Made by a program: the position numbers and the translations under genes. The notes below the pieces were generated by a model that did no database searches, was not told the DNA's origin, and saw only the letters and a program-made list of their open reading frames with translations. From DATKCF01 sp035513345 (GTDB lineage: Bacteria > Gemmatimonadota > Gemmatimonadetes > Longimicrobiales > RSA9): 7,131 nt of DNA. The DNA is taken from assembly GCA_035513345.1 (NCBI GenBank), contig DATKCF010000044.1:1-7131 (forward strand), given 5' to 3'. Of this stretch, positions 1-6,963 are shown piece by piece; position 1 is the stretch's first letter; each line of letters begins with the position of its first letter.

Positions 1-18
1 GAAACCAGAAACGAGTAC

Positions 19-1509
19 TCAATTAGCAATGACGGTCCGTCCGTGCGCCCATTGGCGCAACGCGGCGATCCGCTCGGCCATGACCTCCGACAATGGCCTC
101 GTCGCCTCGATCTCGGCGACGAGCAGCCCGGTATCGATCGCTGCCGACCCGGCGAACGCGGTGTAGAGCGCGGCAACGATCGCCTGCTCGATTTCGGCGC
201 CACTGAATCCGTCGGTGGCGGCGACGAGTGCGGCGGTGTCGAACGTGTCGGGGTCCTGGCCGCGCTTGCCGAGATGGATCGAGAGGATCGCGCGGCGCGC
301 GTCCGCGTTCGGCAGATCGACGAAGAAGATCTCGTCGAATCGGCCCTTGCGCAGGAACTCGGGCGGCAGGCGGGAAACGTCGTTCGCTGTCGCTACCGTA
401 AACACATCAGCCGTCCGGTCCTGCATCCAGGACAGGAACGTGCCGAGCACGCGCTGGGACACGCCGCCATCTTCGCTGCCGGCTGAGGCGAACGCCTTTT
501 CCAGTTCGTCGATGAACAGGACGCAGGGCGCCAGCCGTTCGGCCGCCTGCATCGCGCGTCTGAAGTTCCGTTCGCTCTCACCCATGTACTTGTTGTAGAG
601 GCGGCCCGGGTCGAGCTTGAGCAGCGGCAGCCGCCATTCCATGGCGACGGCCTTTGCGCACAGACTCTTGCCGCAGCCCGGTACGCCGACCAGCAGTACG
701 CCCTTCGGGAACGACAGGCCGAAATCGGCTGCCCGTTCCGGTGCGGTGATGAAGTTTGTCCGTTTCGCGAGCCACGCCTTGAGGCCGGCCAGGTCCGCGA
801 CCTGGTCCATGGTTTCTTCGACCGGGTAGTACTCGAGGACGCCTTCCCGCTCGACGATCTCCTTCTTGTACTTGATGACGTGGGCAATATCCTCGGGCGT
901 GAGCTTGCCGTCCTCGACGATCGCGCGCGTGAGGATCTTCTCGGCCTCGATCATCGTCAGGCCCTGCAGATTCGCGAGCAGGCGAGCGATCTCCGACTCG
1001 GGCAGGTCGATGCTCACCTGCATCCGCTGGCGCAGGTCGCGCACGAGCTCGTCGATCAGCTTGCGGTGCTCCGCCGTGCTCGGTGGCGGAATCTTCACGG
1101 TCGCGGCCAACCGCCGGAGCGATTCAGGCAGGTCGAGCGTCTGGCCCGCGAAAATGAGCGCGCCATTGCGCTGCGTCAGACCGGTCGCGATCTCGCGCAG
1201 TACGTCCACCGTCGGTCCGTCCGACAGCAGGTTCTCCGCGCCAGCCAGGTAGTACAGCGCGTCCAGGCGAGCACTGTGGATGTGCGAAAGCGCCTGTCCG
1301 TGATCGGTCGTGCCGTACACCGCGTTGGCCGAGCCGTCACGGCGCAACCCGCGCGTGCGTGACCACAGGAAGAACGGCAGCGAAACATGGTCCGCAGCCA
1401 GCCGGAGCATCGTCTCGGCCCTGTCATCCTCCGCCGTCTCGATGACGATGAGGCCGTAGCGCGACCGGATCAGCAGTTCCAGATCGTGCAGCGGATCGTT
1501 CTTCGTCAT
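19..1509 (-). CDS. Ycf46-like AAA+ ATPase
   Basis: A 496-residue cytoplasmic AAA+ ATPase. Seen in the sequence: an N-terminal region (about 1-215) without its own Walker motifs, then a C-terminal AAA module. That module has Walker A GVPGCGKS (275-282), Walker B CVLFIDELEKAF (329-340, with D334 and E335), a sensor-1 Asn in ATAND (N376), the arginines of FLRKGRFDEIFF (R387, R390) and a sensor-2-like GFSGAEIEQ (434-442). The N-terminal start (LELLIRSRYGLIVIET), the segment before the AAA module (KKEIVEREGVLEYYP), the linker and the LRKGRFDEIFF stretch resemble the cyanobacterial and plastid Ycf46 family, and the length fits it. In cyanobacteria Ycf46 has been tied to regulation of inorganic carbon use; the role here is unknown. 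The ATG lies 2 nt after the hydrolase stop with no clear Shine-Dalgarno, which suggests translational coupling. Nothing looks truncated, although only 18 nt remain beyond the stop. The alternative is a generic SpoVK/FtsH-related ATPase. The family call is strong; the function is open. Confidence 0.92.
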   Translation of the reverse strand: MTKNDPLHDLELLIRSRYGLIVIETAEDDRAETMLRLAADHVSLPFFLWSRTRGLRRDGSANAVYGTTDHGQALSHIHSARLDALYYLAGAENLLSDGPTVDVLREIATGLTQRNGALIFAGQTLDLPESLRRLAATVKIPPPSTAEHRKLIDELVRDLRQRMQVSIDLPESEIARLLANLQGLTMIEAEKILTRAIVEDGKLTPEDIAHVIKYKKEIVEREGVLEYYPVEETMDQVADLAGLKAWLAKRTNFITAPERAADFGLSFPKGVLLVGVPGCGKSLCAKAVAMEWRLPLLKLDPGRLYNKYMGESERNFRRAMQAAERLAPCVLFIDELEKAFASAGSEDGGVSQRVLGTFLSWMQDRTADVFTVATANDVSRLPPEFLRKGRFDEIFFVDLPNADARRAILSIHLGKRGQDPDTFDTAALVAATDGFSGAEIEQAIVAALYTAFAGSAAIDTGLLVAEIEATRPLSEVMAERIAALRQWAHGRTVIAN

Positions 1510-1511
1510 GT

Positions 1512-2477
1512 CTAGTCCGGATCGTCCCTGATTGCCAGGATCATCGTTTCGCCATGTCGCAGTATCGTCAGGTCGGCGTCATCACGTTCGGCTTCGGCCC
1601 ACGCACGCCGGGCCCTGGCCGGTGGCTCGAGGACCGGTTCGTCCGTCAGTACGAAAGTGCCCCAGTGCATGGCAACGAAGCGACCCTCGCCGCCCAGGTC
1701 GGCCCACGCCCGTACCGCTTCCTCCGGATTCATGTGCGCCGCCTCCATGAACCAGCGTGGATCGTACGCGCCGATCGGCAGAATCGCGGCATCGAATGGC
1801 CCGGCGCGAACACCGATCTCGGCGAAGCCGCCGAAGTAGCCGCTGTCGCCGCCGAAATAGATCTTCGCGCCCGGTCCCGCGTCGATCGAGAAGGATGCCC
1901 AGCGCCTGTCGGGATCGTCGAACAGACCGCGCTTCGTCCAGTGGCGGGCAGGCAGCGCGGTCACCTCCACCCCCTGGCCGTCCGATCCGCCCGGTACACG
2001 CGCGGCCTCCCACCAGTCCAGTTCGACCACCGACGTGATACGCCGCCGCGCGAACCACGCGGCGTACCCGAGTGGCGTGATCCAGCGGGTCCGATCACCG
2101 AACCGCGAGTGCAGCGCGCGAACCGACCGTTCATCGAGGTGGTCGTAGTGGTCGTGGGAGAGCAGAACAGCATCGAGCGGCGGCAGATCGTCGATCCGCA
2201 GCCCGGGAGGCACCAGCCGGCGAGGCCCGATCCAGCGCAACGGCGACGCGCGATCGCTGAAAATCGGATCGGTCAGCAGGTTGAGGCCGCCTGCCTGGAC
2301 CAGGAACGTCGAGTGCCCGATCCATGTGATCCGCACCTCGCCGGTTGGCGAGGCCGGATGCGCAACGCGCGACTCCGCAACCGGCAAATCCGACGGTCCT
2401 GGTCTTGATGCGCTCGCCTGCCCCATGCGTTGCCATCGCCAGCGCAGGAAATCGGTGAATGACCTCGTATCCGTCAC
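1512..2477 (-). CDS. NAPE-PLD-like metallo-beta-lactamase-fold hydrolase
   Basis: A 321-residue metal-dependent hydrolase of the metallo-beta-lactamase fold, closest by motif to N-acyl-phosphatidylethanolamine phospholipase D and the bacterial UlaG-like branch. Seen: ITWIGHSTFLVQ (50-61), LLTDPIFSDRASPLRWIGP (67-85), the metal motif SHDHYDH (H108, H110, D112, H113), PARHW (H179), YFGGDSGY (D211), PIGAYDPRWFM (234-244), HMNPEEA (H248) and AMHWGTF (H271). By analogy with NAPE-PLD, H108, H110, H179 and D211 would hold one zinc, and D112, H113, D211 and H271 the second; H248 matches the active-site His. All appear intact. No signal peptide or membrane segment is evident, so it is probably cytoplasmic or peripheral. 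The true substrate is unknown (a phosphodiester, phospholipid or lactone). The start is GTG and overlaps the kinase stop as GTGA with only a weak SD, so re-initiation is likely; an in-frame ATG at residue 18 is the alternative start. Confidence 0.93.
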   Translation of the reverse strand: MTDTRSFTDFLRWRWQRMGQASASRPGPSDLPVAESRVAHPASPTGEVRITWIGHSTFLVQAGGLNLLTDPIFSDRASPLRWIGPRRLVPPGLRIDDLPPLDAVLLSHDHYDHLDERSVRALHSRFGDRTRWITPLGYAAWFARRRITSVVELDWWEAARVPGGSDGQGVEVTALPARHWTKRGLFDDPDRRWASFSIDAGPGAKIYFGGDSGYFGGFAEIGVRAGPFDAAILPIGAYDPRWFMEAAHMNPEEAVRAWADLGGEGRFVAMHWGTFVLTDEPVLEPPARARRAWAEAERDDADLTILRHGETMILAIRDDPD

Positions 2478-4768
2478 TCCGTGGCCGGCGGCCGTGCTTC
2501 GATGCGCACGGGAAGGCGAAGCGTGAACGTACTGCCCTTCCCGACCTCGCTGTCCACCGTCACATCACCACCCAGCATCCGGGCCAGCTGCCTCGCCACG
2601 CCCAGCCCGATGCCCGTCCCGCCGTGTTGCCGGGTTGGCGACTGCTCCACCTGCCAGAACGGGTCGAAGATCCGTTCCCGATCGTCCGGCGCGATTCCAA
2701 TCCCTGTGTCCCTGATTTCCGTCATGACCTCGTCGCCATCCGTGCGGACATCGACCTTGACGGATCCCTGCGCCGTGAACTTCGCCGCGTTCGACAGCAG
2801 ATTGTGGAGGATCCGGATCAGCTTCGCCCGATCCGTGCTCATCGTAATGGCATCCGGCAGGCGAACGCCCAGCTTCAGACCCTTGCCCGCAGCGAGCGGC
2901 TGTATCATGGCGACGGCCTCGTGCACGACCGCCTCCAGCTGAACCGTCTCGACCTGGACACGGTCCCGTCCGGCTTCGACACGCGCGAAGCTCAGCACAT
3001 CCTCGACCAGCTCGAGCAGATGCGCGGCCGAGTACCGGATCCGCTCCACCTGGTGCCGTGTTTCGTCCGGAACCCTCGCCGGAATGCCCAGCAGGATCAG
3101 ATCCGCGTAGCCGAGTATCGCGTTCAGCGGCGTCCGCAGCTCGTGCGACATCACCGCCAGGAAACTCGACTTGGCACGGCTGGCATGGACCGCCGCACGG
3201 TAGAGTTGCGCCGCGTCGACCGCCTGCGCCACTCGCCGGCTGATGTGCTCGACCAGCGTCAACTCCGCCGCACCCAGTCGCCGGCCCGGTTCGGTCGACG
3301 CGACCGTGATCGTGCCCATCACCGTGTCACGGACCACCAGCGGTACGCAGATCTGCGATTGCAGGCCCAACTCCCGCAGCGCCGCCGCCCGCTCCGGTGA
3401 TGCCGCGGCGTCCTCCAGCATGGCTGGCGTCACCTCCGCCAGGAGCTGCGGCTGCCCGCTCGCCAGAACCGCTGGATAGCCGAATATCGATCCGGAGCGC
3501 AGAGTGTACCGGTCCTCATCCCCACCAAACCGGATCAGACCCGCCTCGCTTGTGAACGAACCCGCAACAAGGCGCCCATGGCTGTCACGCTCGACAACGT
3601 GAATCGCGCAGAACCCACCCAGGCTCGTCGCCGAAATGTCCGCCACTTCCGCCAGGCTCCGCGTCGTATCCAATGTCGCCGCCAGCGGCGCACTGGCCAG
3701 TGCCAGAAAGCTCATCTGCCGCTCCGCGAACTGCGCCTGTACGCGCAACGAGCGCTCCGCCTGGTACAGCCTCGCTCGCTCCAGCGCCTGCGCGCACTGC
3801 TGCGCCAGCAGCTCCGCTATCGCCTGGTACCCGTCTGCCGGAGCCGCCGCCCGACCATACCCCAGAACCAGCACGCCGAATCGACGATCACGCGTCGACA
3901 GCGGCATCACGGCCCACAGGTCGCACCCACTCCGGTCCGCCACGCCATCGCCCAGATCGGCCCCGCCAACCCAGCCCGTTGCGCCACTGACCAGACGATC
4001 ACGCACAACCGACGCCGACGCGATCTCGTCCGCCAGACCGTCCGGCCACTCGCCACCGCTCCTGACCTGCACTTCGTCGGAGTCCACCATGACGATCAGC
4101 GCCACCGCTGCGCCCGCCGCTGTCGCGCCTCGCCCCAGCACCAGCTCGCGAACCGCCCCGGCCGTCAACGCCGGCGGCAGAGCCGCCGCTACCTCGCTCA
4201 GCGCCCGGTAATGCGCTGCCGCTCGCCGCGATTCCGCGTTCCGACGCCGCAACCGGTTCGTCAGCCGCTCCCCGCGTCGCACTCCCCTCGCGGCGCCATG
4301 AAGCGCTGCCCGCAGGACAGACAGGCCCGCAACGATCGAACCTGCCGTGATCAGGAAGGCGATAGCCTGCACAGCGGCGGGCGACGTGAACCCATCGAAC
4401 AGGGAATTGGCGAAGAAGAATCGCTCGCCGACGATGAAAGACAGCAGTGTCGAGAGGACGCCGGCCACCGGACCCGCCAGCCATGTTGACGCCGCCGTAC
4501 CCACGTGAAACACGATCAGCGGCGTGAACCCCACGGTCACGGCGAACGACCAGCTCACCGCGGCCGCCGCCGCCACCGCCAGCACCGGCACAACGGCCGT
4601 GCGCGCGCTCGAGCTGCGGTCTTCCGCCTGCCGTCTGAGGGCCCGATCGCTGCGTCGCTTCACCGTGTCCCGGTTCGCCGCCACGTTGCTCGTGGCGGTC
4701 GGCTTCTCGATCGACCGTTTGTCCATGCCCCCGGATGCGTCCCGCCTGCGCAGCATCGATTGCGCCAC
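2474..4768 (-). CDS. Membrane sensor histidine kinase (KdpD-like TM domain, two GAF domains)
   Basis: A 764-residue inner-membrane sensor kinase. Order seen: a charged N-terminal tail (1-55); a hydrophobic block with about four membrane segments (about 57-155) that resembles the DUF4118/KdpD-type transmembrane domain (GPVAGVLSTLLSFIVGERFFF); a short Arg-rich linker; a GAF-like domain (about 185-335); a second GAF domain (about 350-525); a HisKA H-box SHELRTPLNAILGY with phospho-acceptor H542; then HATPase_c with N-box HNLLSNAAKF (655-664), G1 DTGIGI (687-692), F-box FDPFWQ (701-706) and G2 GGTGIGLG (716-723). All catalytic boxes look intact, so autophosphorylation is expected. There is no receiver domain and no response regulator gene in the window. 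The ligand of the GAF domains is not predictable. The GTG start at 4768 is chosen because a GGGAGG sits 6 nt upstream; ATGs at residues 5 and 15 are alternatives. The stop overlaps the hydrolase start by 4 nt. Confidence 0.95.
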   Translation of the reverse strand: MAQSMLRRRDASGGMDKRSIEKPTATSNVAANRDTVKRRSDRALRRQAEDRSSSARTAVVPVLAVAAAAAVSWSFAVTVGFTPLIVFHVGTAASTWLAGPVAGVLSTLLSFIVGERFFFANSLFDGFTSPAAVQAIAFLITAGSIVAGLSVLRAALHGAARGVRRGERLTNRLRRRNAESRRAAAHYRALSEVAAALPPALTAGAVRELVLGRGATAAGAAVALIVMVDSDEVQVRSGGEWPDGLADEIASASVVRDRLVSGATGWVGGADLGDGVADRSGCDLWAVMPLSTRDRRFGVLVLGYGRAAAPADGYQAIAELLAQQCAQALERARLYQAERSLRVQAQFAERQMSFLALASAPLAATLDTTRSLAEVADISATSLGGFCAIHVVERDSHGRLVAGSFTSEAGLIRFGGDEDRYTLRSGSIFGYPAVLASGQPQLLAEVTPAMLEDAAASPERAAALRELGLQSQICVPLVVRDTVMGTITVASTEPGRRLGAAELTLVEHISRRVAQAVDAAQLYRAAVHASRAKSSFLAVMSHELRTPLNAILGYADLILLGIPARVPDETRHQVERIRYSAAHLLELVEDVLSFARVEAGRDRVQVETVQLEAVVHEAVAMIQPLAAGKGLKLGVRLPDAITMSTDRAKLIRILHNLLSNAAKFTAQGSVKVDVRTDGDEVMTEIRDTGIGIAPDDRERIFDPFWQVEQSPTRQHGGTGIGLGVARQLARMLGGDVTVDSEVGKGSTFTLRLPVRIEARPPATE

Positions 4769-4774
4769 CCGTGG

Positions 4775-4780
4775 CCTCCC
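4775..4780 (-). promoter_or_regulatory. Shine-Dalgarno of the histidine kinase gene
   Basis: On the minus strand this reads GGGAGG and ends 6 nt before the GTG at 4768. It is the best ribosome binding site near the candidate starts, so it decides in favour of the GTG over the ATGs 4 and 14 codons further in. Confidence 0.7.
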
Positions 4781-4863
4781 GGACTCAGCCGATGCTTTCG
4801 TCCGTTTCTCTTCGAGCCGGGTGTCTGTCTTCAGGGAGGGTCAGTTGGCAGGCCTGCGTGCCG

Positions 4864-5055
4864 CTACTTCCGCCGCCGCGCCCGCAGACTGCGACGCCGC
4901 GCGTCCGCCTGCTTGCGCTTCTTTGCCTCGCTCGGTTTCTCGTAGAATCGCTTCCGCTTCATGTCCTTGAACAGCCCCGACCGGAGCATTTTCCGGCGGA
5001 ACTGCTTCAGCGCCCACTCGATGCGGTCGCCCTCGTTGATCTCGATCTCGATCAT
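4864..5055 (-). CDS. rpsU: 30S ribosomal protein bS21
   Basis: A 63-residue, very basic protein of the small ribosomal subunit. bS21 sits near the platform and the 3' end of 16S rRNA and helps initiation on many mRNAs. Seen: the family pattern runs the whole length, with a short acidic N-terminus (MIEIEINEGDRIEWALKQF), a central RSGLFKDMKRKRFYEKPSEAKKRK containing the hallmark FYEKPSE, and an Arg-rich tail ending RSLRARRRK. The length is close to that of other bS21 proteins. The ATG is preceded by AGGAGG on the minus strand. The gene is divergent from mpl and 95 nt upstream of the histidine kinase. That gap has no hairpin followed by a U-run, so read-through into the kinase operon is possible. 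Paralogous rpsU copies are common in some phyla, so this need not be the only copy in the genome. Confidence 0.94.
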   Translation of the reverse strand: MIEIEINEGDRIEWALKQFRRKMLRSGLFKDMKRKRFYEKPSEAKKRKQADARRRSLRARRRK

Positions 5056-5064
5056 GCTCCTCCT
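5056..5064 (-). promoter_or_regulatory. Shine-Dalgarno of rpsU
   Basis: The minus strand reads AGGAGGAGC directly before the ATG at 5055. AGGAGG ends 3 nt before the start codon, a rather short spacing, but it is the strongest purine-rich match in the spacer and fixes the rpsU start. Confidence 0.7.
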
Positions 5065-5078
5065 GTTCGCGTGTGCAG

Positions 5079-5090
5079 TTATTCAAAATA
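5079..5090 (-). promoter_or_regulatory. Possible -10 region of the rpsU promoter
   Basis: This is the one distinctly AT-rich patch in the divergent spacer; on the minus strand it reads TATTTTGAATAA. It ends 23 nt before the rpsU ATG, which would leave a very short leader that includes the SD. No good -35 is visible 16-18 nt upstream, so this rests on base composition and position. The same patch could open for a plus-strand promoter of mpl. Confidence 0.3.
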
Positions 5091-5180
5091 GCGGCAGCCG
5101 GCCCGCTTCGCGAGGGACCCGCCACCACCCGTCACCTCTACATCAAGCGAAGTCCGTGGCCCCGACAGGCCATCCACCGG

Positions 5181-5205
5181 ACCGCTGGCGGTTGACGGAC
5201 CGCCA
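5181..5205. promoter_or_regulatory. Overlapping inverted repeats in the rpsU/mpl spacer
   Basis: TGGCGGT (5186-5192) and ACCGCCA (5199-5205) form a perfect 7-bp inverted repeat around a 6-nt loop. The left arm can instead pair backwards: ACCGC (5181-5185) with GCGGT (5188-5192). The two pairings exclude each other. It may be an operator in the divergent promoter region or a folded part of the mpl leader. The symmetry is seen directly; the role is inferred. Confidence 0.4.
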
Positions 5206-5218
5206 TCACGGCTCCATC

Positions 5219-5239
5219 CCGCCGGTTCGCCTTCGGCGG
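5219..5239 (+). promoter_or_regulatory. GC hairpin upstream of mpl
   Basis: CCGCCG (5219-5224) and CGGCGG (5234-5239) make a perfect 6-bp stem with a 9-nt loop. No T-run follows on either strand, so it is not an intrinsic terminator. A third, smaller stem, AAGGT (5251-5255) with ACCTT (5259-5263), follows. Together with the inverted repeat at 5181-5205, the region before mpl is a run of short hairpins. In GC-rich DNA some of this may be chance. Confidence 0.3.
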
Positions 5240-5298
5240 CCATGTGCCGTAAGGTGGTACCTTCCAGGCGGAGAACCCGATCCGATCCAACGGAAACC

Positions 5299-6795
5299 AT
5301 GCAACGAAGACATTCGGCTGGTGCCGACGCTCGCCACCACCATCTGATCGGCATCGGTGGAACGGCGATGGCTTCGCTCGGGGGCCTGCTGCGTGCCGCG
5401 GGTCATCGTGTGACGGGGTCCGACGAAGGCGTGTACCCGCCCATGTCGGACCTCCTCGGCGATCTCGGGATCCCGTATCGCGAAGGGTACTCGCCCGGTA
5501 ACCTCGAGCCGCGGCCGGATGTGGTGATCGTCGGCAACGCGATTTCGCGCGGCAACCCGGAGCTCGAGGCGGTTCTGGACGCGAGGATCCCGTATACGTC
5601 GGCGGCGGCGACCATCAAGGAGGAGTTCCTGCGCGGCCGCCATTCGCTGCCGGTTGCGGGAACGCACGGCAAGACGACAACGACCTCGCTGCTGGCGTGG
5701 TTGCTCGAAGCGGCGGGTCTGGAGCCGTCGTTCCTGGTTGGTGGCGTAGCGGAGAACTTCGGCACGTCGTTCCGGCTTACGGAGTCGGCGTATTTCGTGA
5801 TCGAGGCGGACGAGTACGACACTGCGTACTTCGACAAGGGCCCGAAGATGTGGCACTACCTGCCGGATACGGCGATCGTGACGAACGTCGAGTTCGACCA
5901 CGCGGACATCTATCGTGATGAAGTCGCGTACCGGTGGGCGTTCTCGCGCTTCATCAACCTGATACCGCGCACGGGAACGCTGGTGGCCGGGTTCGATTCG
6001 CCGGCGATCAGGGAGCTGGCGGAGGCGTCGTTCGCGCCGGTCGAGTCGTTCGGATTCGAAGGCGACGCGTCTGCTTCAGGCGCCGGTGGCGTGGCAGCCC
6101 CGCGCTGGCGGGCTGAACGCGTGGAGTACGGCGAGTCCGTGACGTCGTTCGACATCATCCACGACGGTGAGCCGTGGGGCCGGGTCGCGTCGCCGCTCGC
6201 TGGCGCGTTCAACGTGCGCAACGTGTTGGCCGCGGTAGCGGCGGCGCACGCGGTCGGCGCCGCACCTGGCCGCGTGATCGAGGGACTGCGCACGTTCCGC
6301 AGCGTGCGTCGGCGCATGGAGATCCGCGGCGTCGTAGGCGGTGTGACCGTGATCGACGACTTCGCGCACCACCCGACGGCAGTGCGCGAGACAATCCTCG
6401 CGACCCGGCAGCGGTATCCGGGACGACGGCTGGTCGCCGTGTTCGAGCCACGGAGTTATACGGCGCAGCGTCGTGAGTTCCAGACGAGTTACGAGAGCGC
6501 GCTCGGCCTTGCGGACGCCATCGTCATGGGCGGGCTGTTCCACCCGGAGCGGTATTCGGCGGAGACGGCAATGGATCCGCAGGCGCTGGTCGCGACATTG
6601 CGGACGGCCGGACGGACGGCGGATCACATCGTCGAGCCGGCGGAAATCGCGCGCAGGGTGGCGGACGCGGCGGAGTCCGGCGATGTCGTGCTGATCATGT
6701 CGAACGGCGGATTCGGCGGTGTACACGCCCGCCTGCTGGATCGGCTGGCCAGCCGGTTCGGGTCCGACGAGCGAAAGGCCCCGGGATCGCCCTGA
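5299..6795 (+). CDS. mpl: UDP-N-acetylmuramate:L-Ala-gamma-D-Glu-meso-DAP ligase
   Basis: A cytoplasmic Mur ligase (498 residues from this start) that uses ATP to join recycled L-Ala-gamma-D-Glu-meso-DAP tripeptide to UDP-MurNAc, returning cell wall fragments to synthesis. Seen: an N-terminal Rossmann motif HLIGIGGTAMASL (15-27), the ATP loop GTHGKTTTTS (121-130), EADEYDTAYFD (169-179), TNVEFDHADIY (195-205), FNVRNVLAA (304-312), DFAHHPTAV (354-362), FEPRSYTAQR (382-391) and a C-terminal MSNGGFGGVH (467-476). DFAHHPT together with FEPRS separates Mpl from MurC. The start at 5299 is chosen because the conserved domain begins 12 residues later. An upstream in-frame ATG at 5242 would add 19 Arg-rich residues and has no proper SD; the SD at 5299 is also weak (GGAAA). 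The protein is somewhat longer than typical Mpl, partly from a Gly/Ala/Ser linker near 256-268 and a short C-terminal tail. It is divergent from rpsU. Confidence 0.95.
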   Translation: MQRRHSAGADARHHHLIGIGGTAMASLGGLLRAAGHRVTGSDEGVYPPMSDLLGDLGIPYREGYSPGNLEPRPDVVIVGNAISRGNPELEAVLDARIPYTSAAATIKEEFLRGRHSLPVAGTHGKTTTTSLLAWLLEAAGLEPSFLVGGVAENFGTSFRLTESAYFVIEADEYDTAYFDKGPKMWHYLPDTAIVTNVEFDHADIYRDEVAYRWAFSRFINLIPRTGTLVAGFDSPAIRELAEASFAPVESFGFEGDASASGAGGVAAPRWRAERVEYGESVTSFDIIHDGEPWGRVASPLAGAFNVRNVLAAVAAAHAVGAAPGRVIEGLRTFRSVRRRMEIRGVVGGVTVIDDFAHHPTAVRETILATRQRYPGRRLVAVFEPRSYTAQRREFQTSYESALGLADAIVMGGLFHPERYSAETAMDPQALVATLRTAGRTADHIVEPAEIARRVADAAESGDVVLIMSNGGFGGVHARLLDRLASRFGSDERKAPGSP

Positions 6796-6811
6796 CGTCG
6801 GCAGGCAGCAG

Positions 6812-6919
6812 GCCCGTAAAGGCTGCGATCTCACCGCGAACCCGGGTCCGTCGTCCTCCGCACCCCCTGCGGCCCCATGCGTGAAACCACCATTGCGAGT
6901 CCGCGAACGGAAAAACTGT
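6812..6919. repeat. Intergenic direct repeat, copy 1
   Basis: A 108-nt unit that recurs at 6964-7069. My hand alignment gives about 94 matching positions in about 110 columns, with a few single-base gaps. Three blocks are identical: 6852-6876 (25 nt), 6879-6892 (14 nt) and 6895-6913 (19 nt). Inside are two small hairpins: CCGCA/TGCGG around a CCCCC loop (6858-6872) and TCCG/CGGA around CGAA (6900-6911). Confidence 0.85.
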
Positions 6920-6963
6920 TTCGCGCAGTGGGCGCCCCCCAAAGAACCACCGGCGCGCAACCA

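Noticed and set aside
1554..2408. Long plus-strand open frame (284 codons) opposite the hydrolase
   Set aside because: It is fully antisense to a gene with every expected motif. Its translation is low-complexity, rich in Arg and Pro, and has no recognisable domain. Long antisense frames are expected in GC-rich DNA.
2459..3400. Plus-strand open frame of 313 codons opposite the kinase C-terminal half
   Set aside because: It is antisense to HisKA and HATPase_c coding sequence. The protein is rich in Arg, Gln and His without a fold signature, and has no ribosome binding site of note.
3578..4489. Plus-strand open frame of 303 codons opposite the kinase N-terminal half
   Set aside because: Its composition is dominated by Arg, Gln and Pro, a by-product of Ala- and Leu-rich codons on the other strand.
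4848..4862. GC palindrome just after rpsU (GCAGGCCTGC and flanks) as a terminator
   Set aside because: The stem is short once a loop is allowed, and on the minus strand it is followed by AACTGACCC, not a U-run.
5193..5198. Possible -35 element TTGACG (5192-5197) for mpl
   Set aside because: The hexamer is good, but no acceptable -10 lies 16-18 nt downstream (the sequence there reads near CCATCCC). It also falls in the loop of the inverted repeat, so I do not annotate it as a promoter.
5251..5263. T-box-like sequence AAGGTGGTACCTT upstream of mpl
   Set aside because: It resembles the T-box core containing UGGN, but the following ACCGCG is not kept. There is no visible stem I or specifier loop upstream, and mpl is not a usual T-box target. 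It is better explained as a short palindrome.
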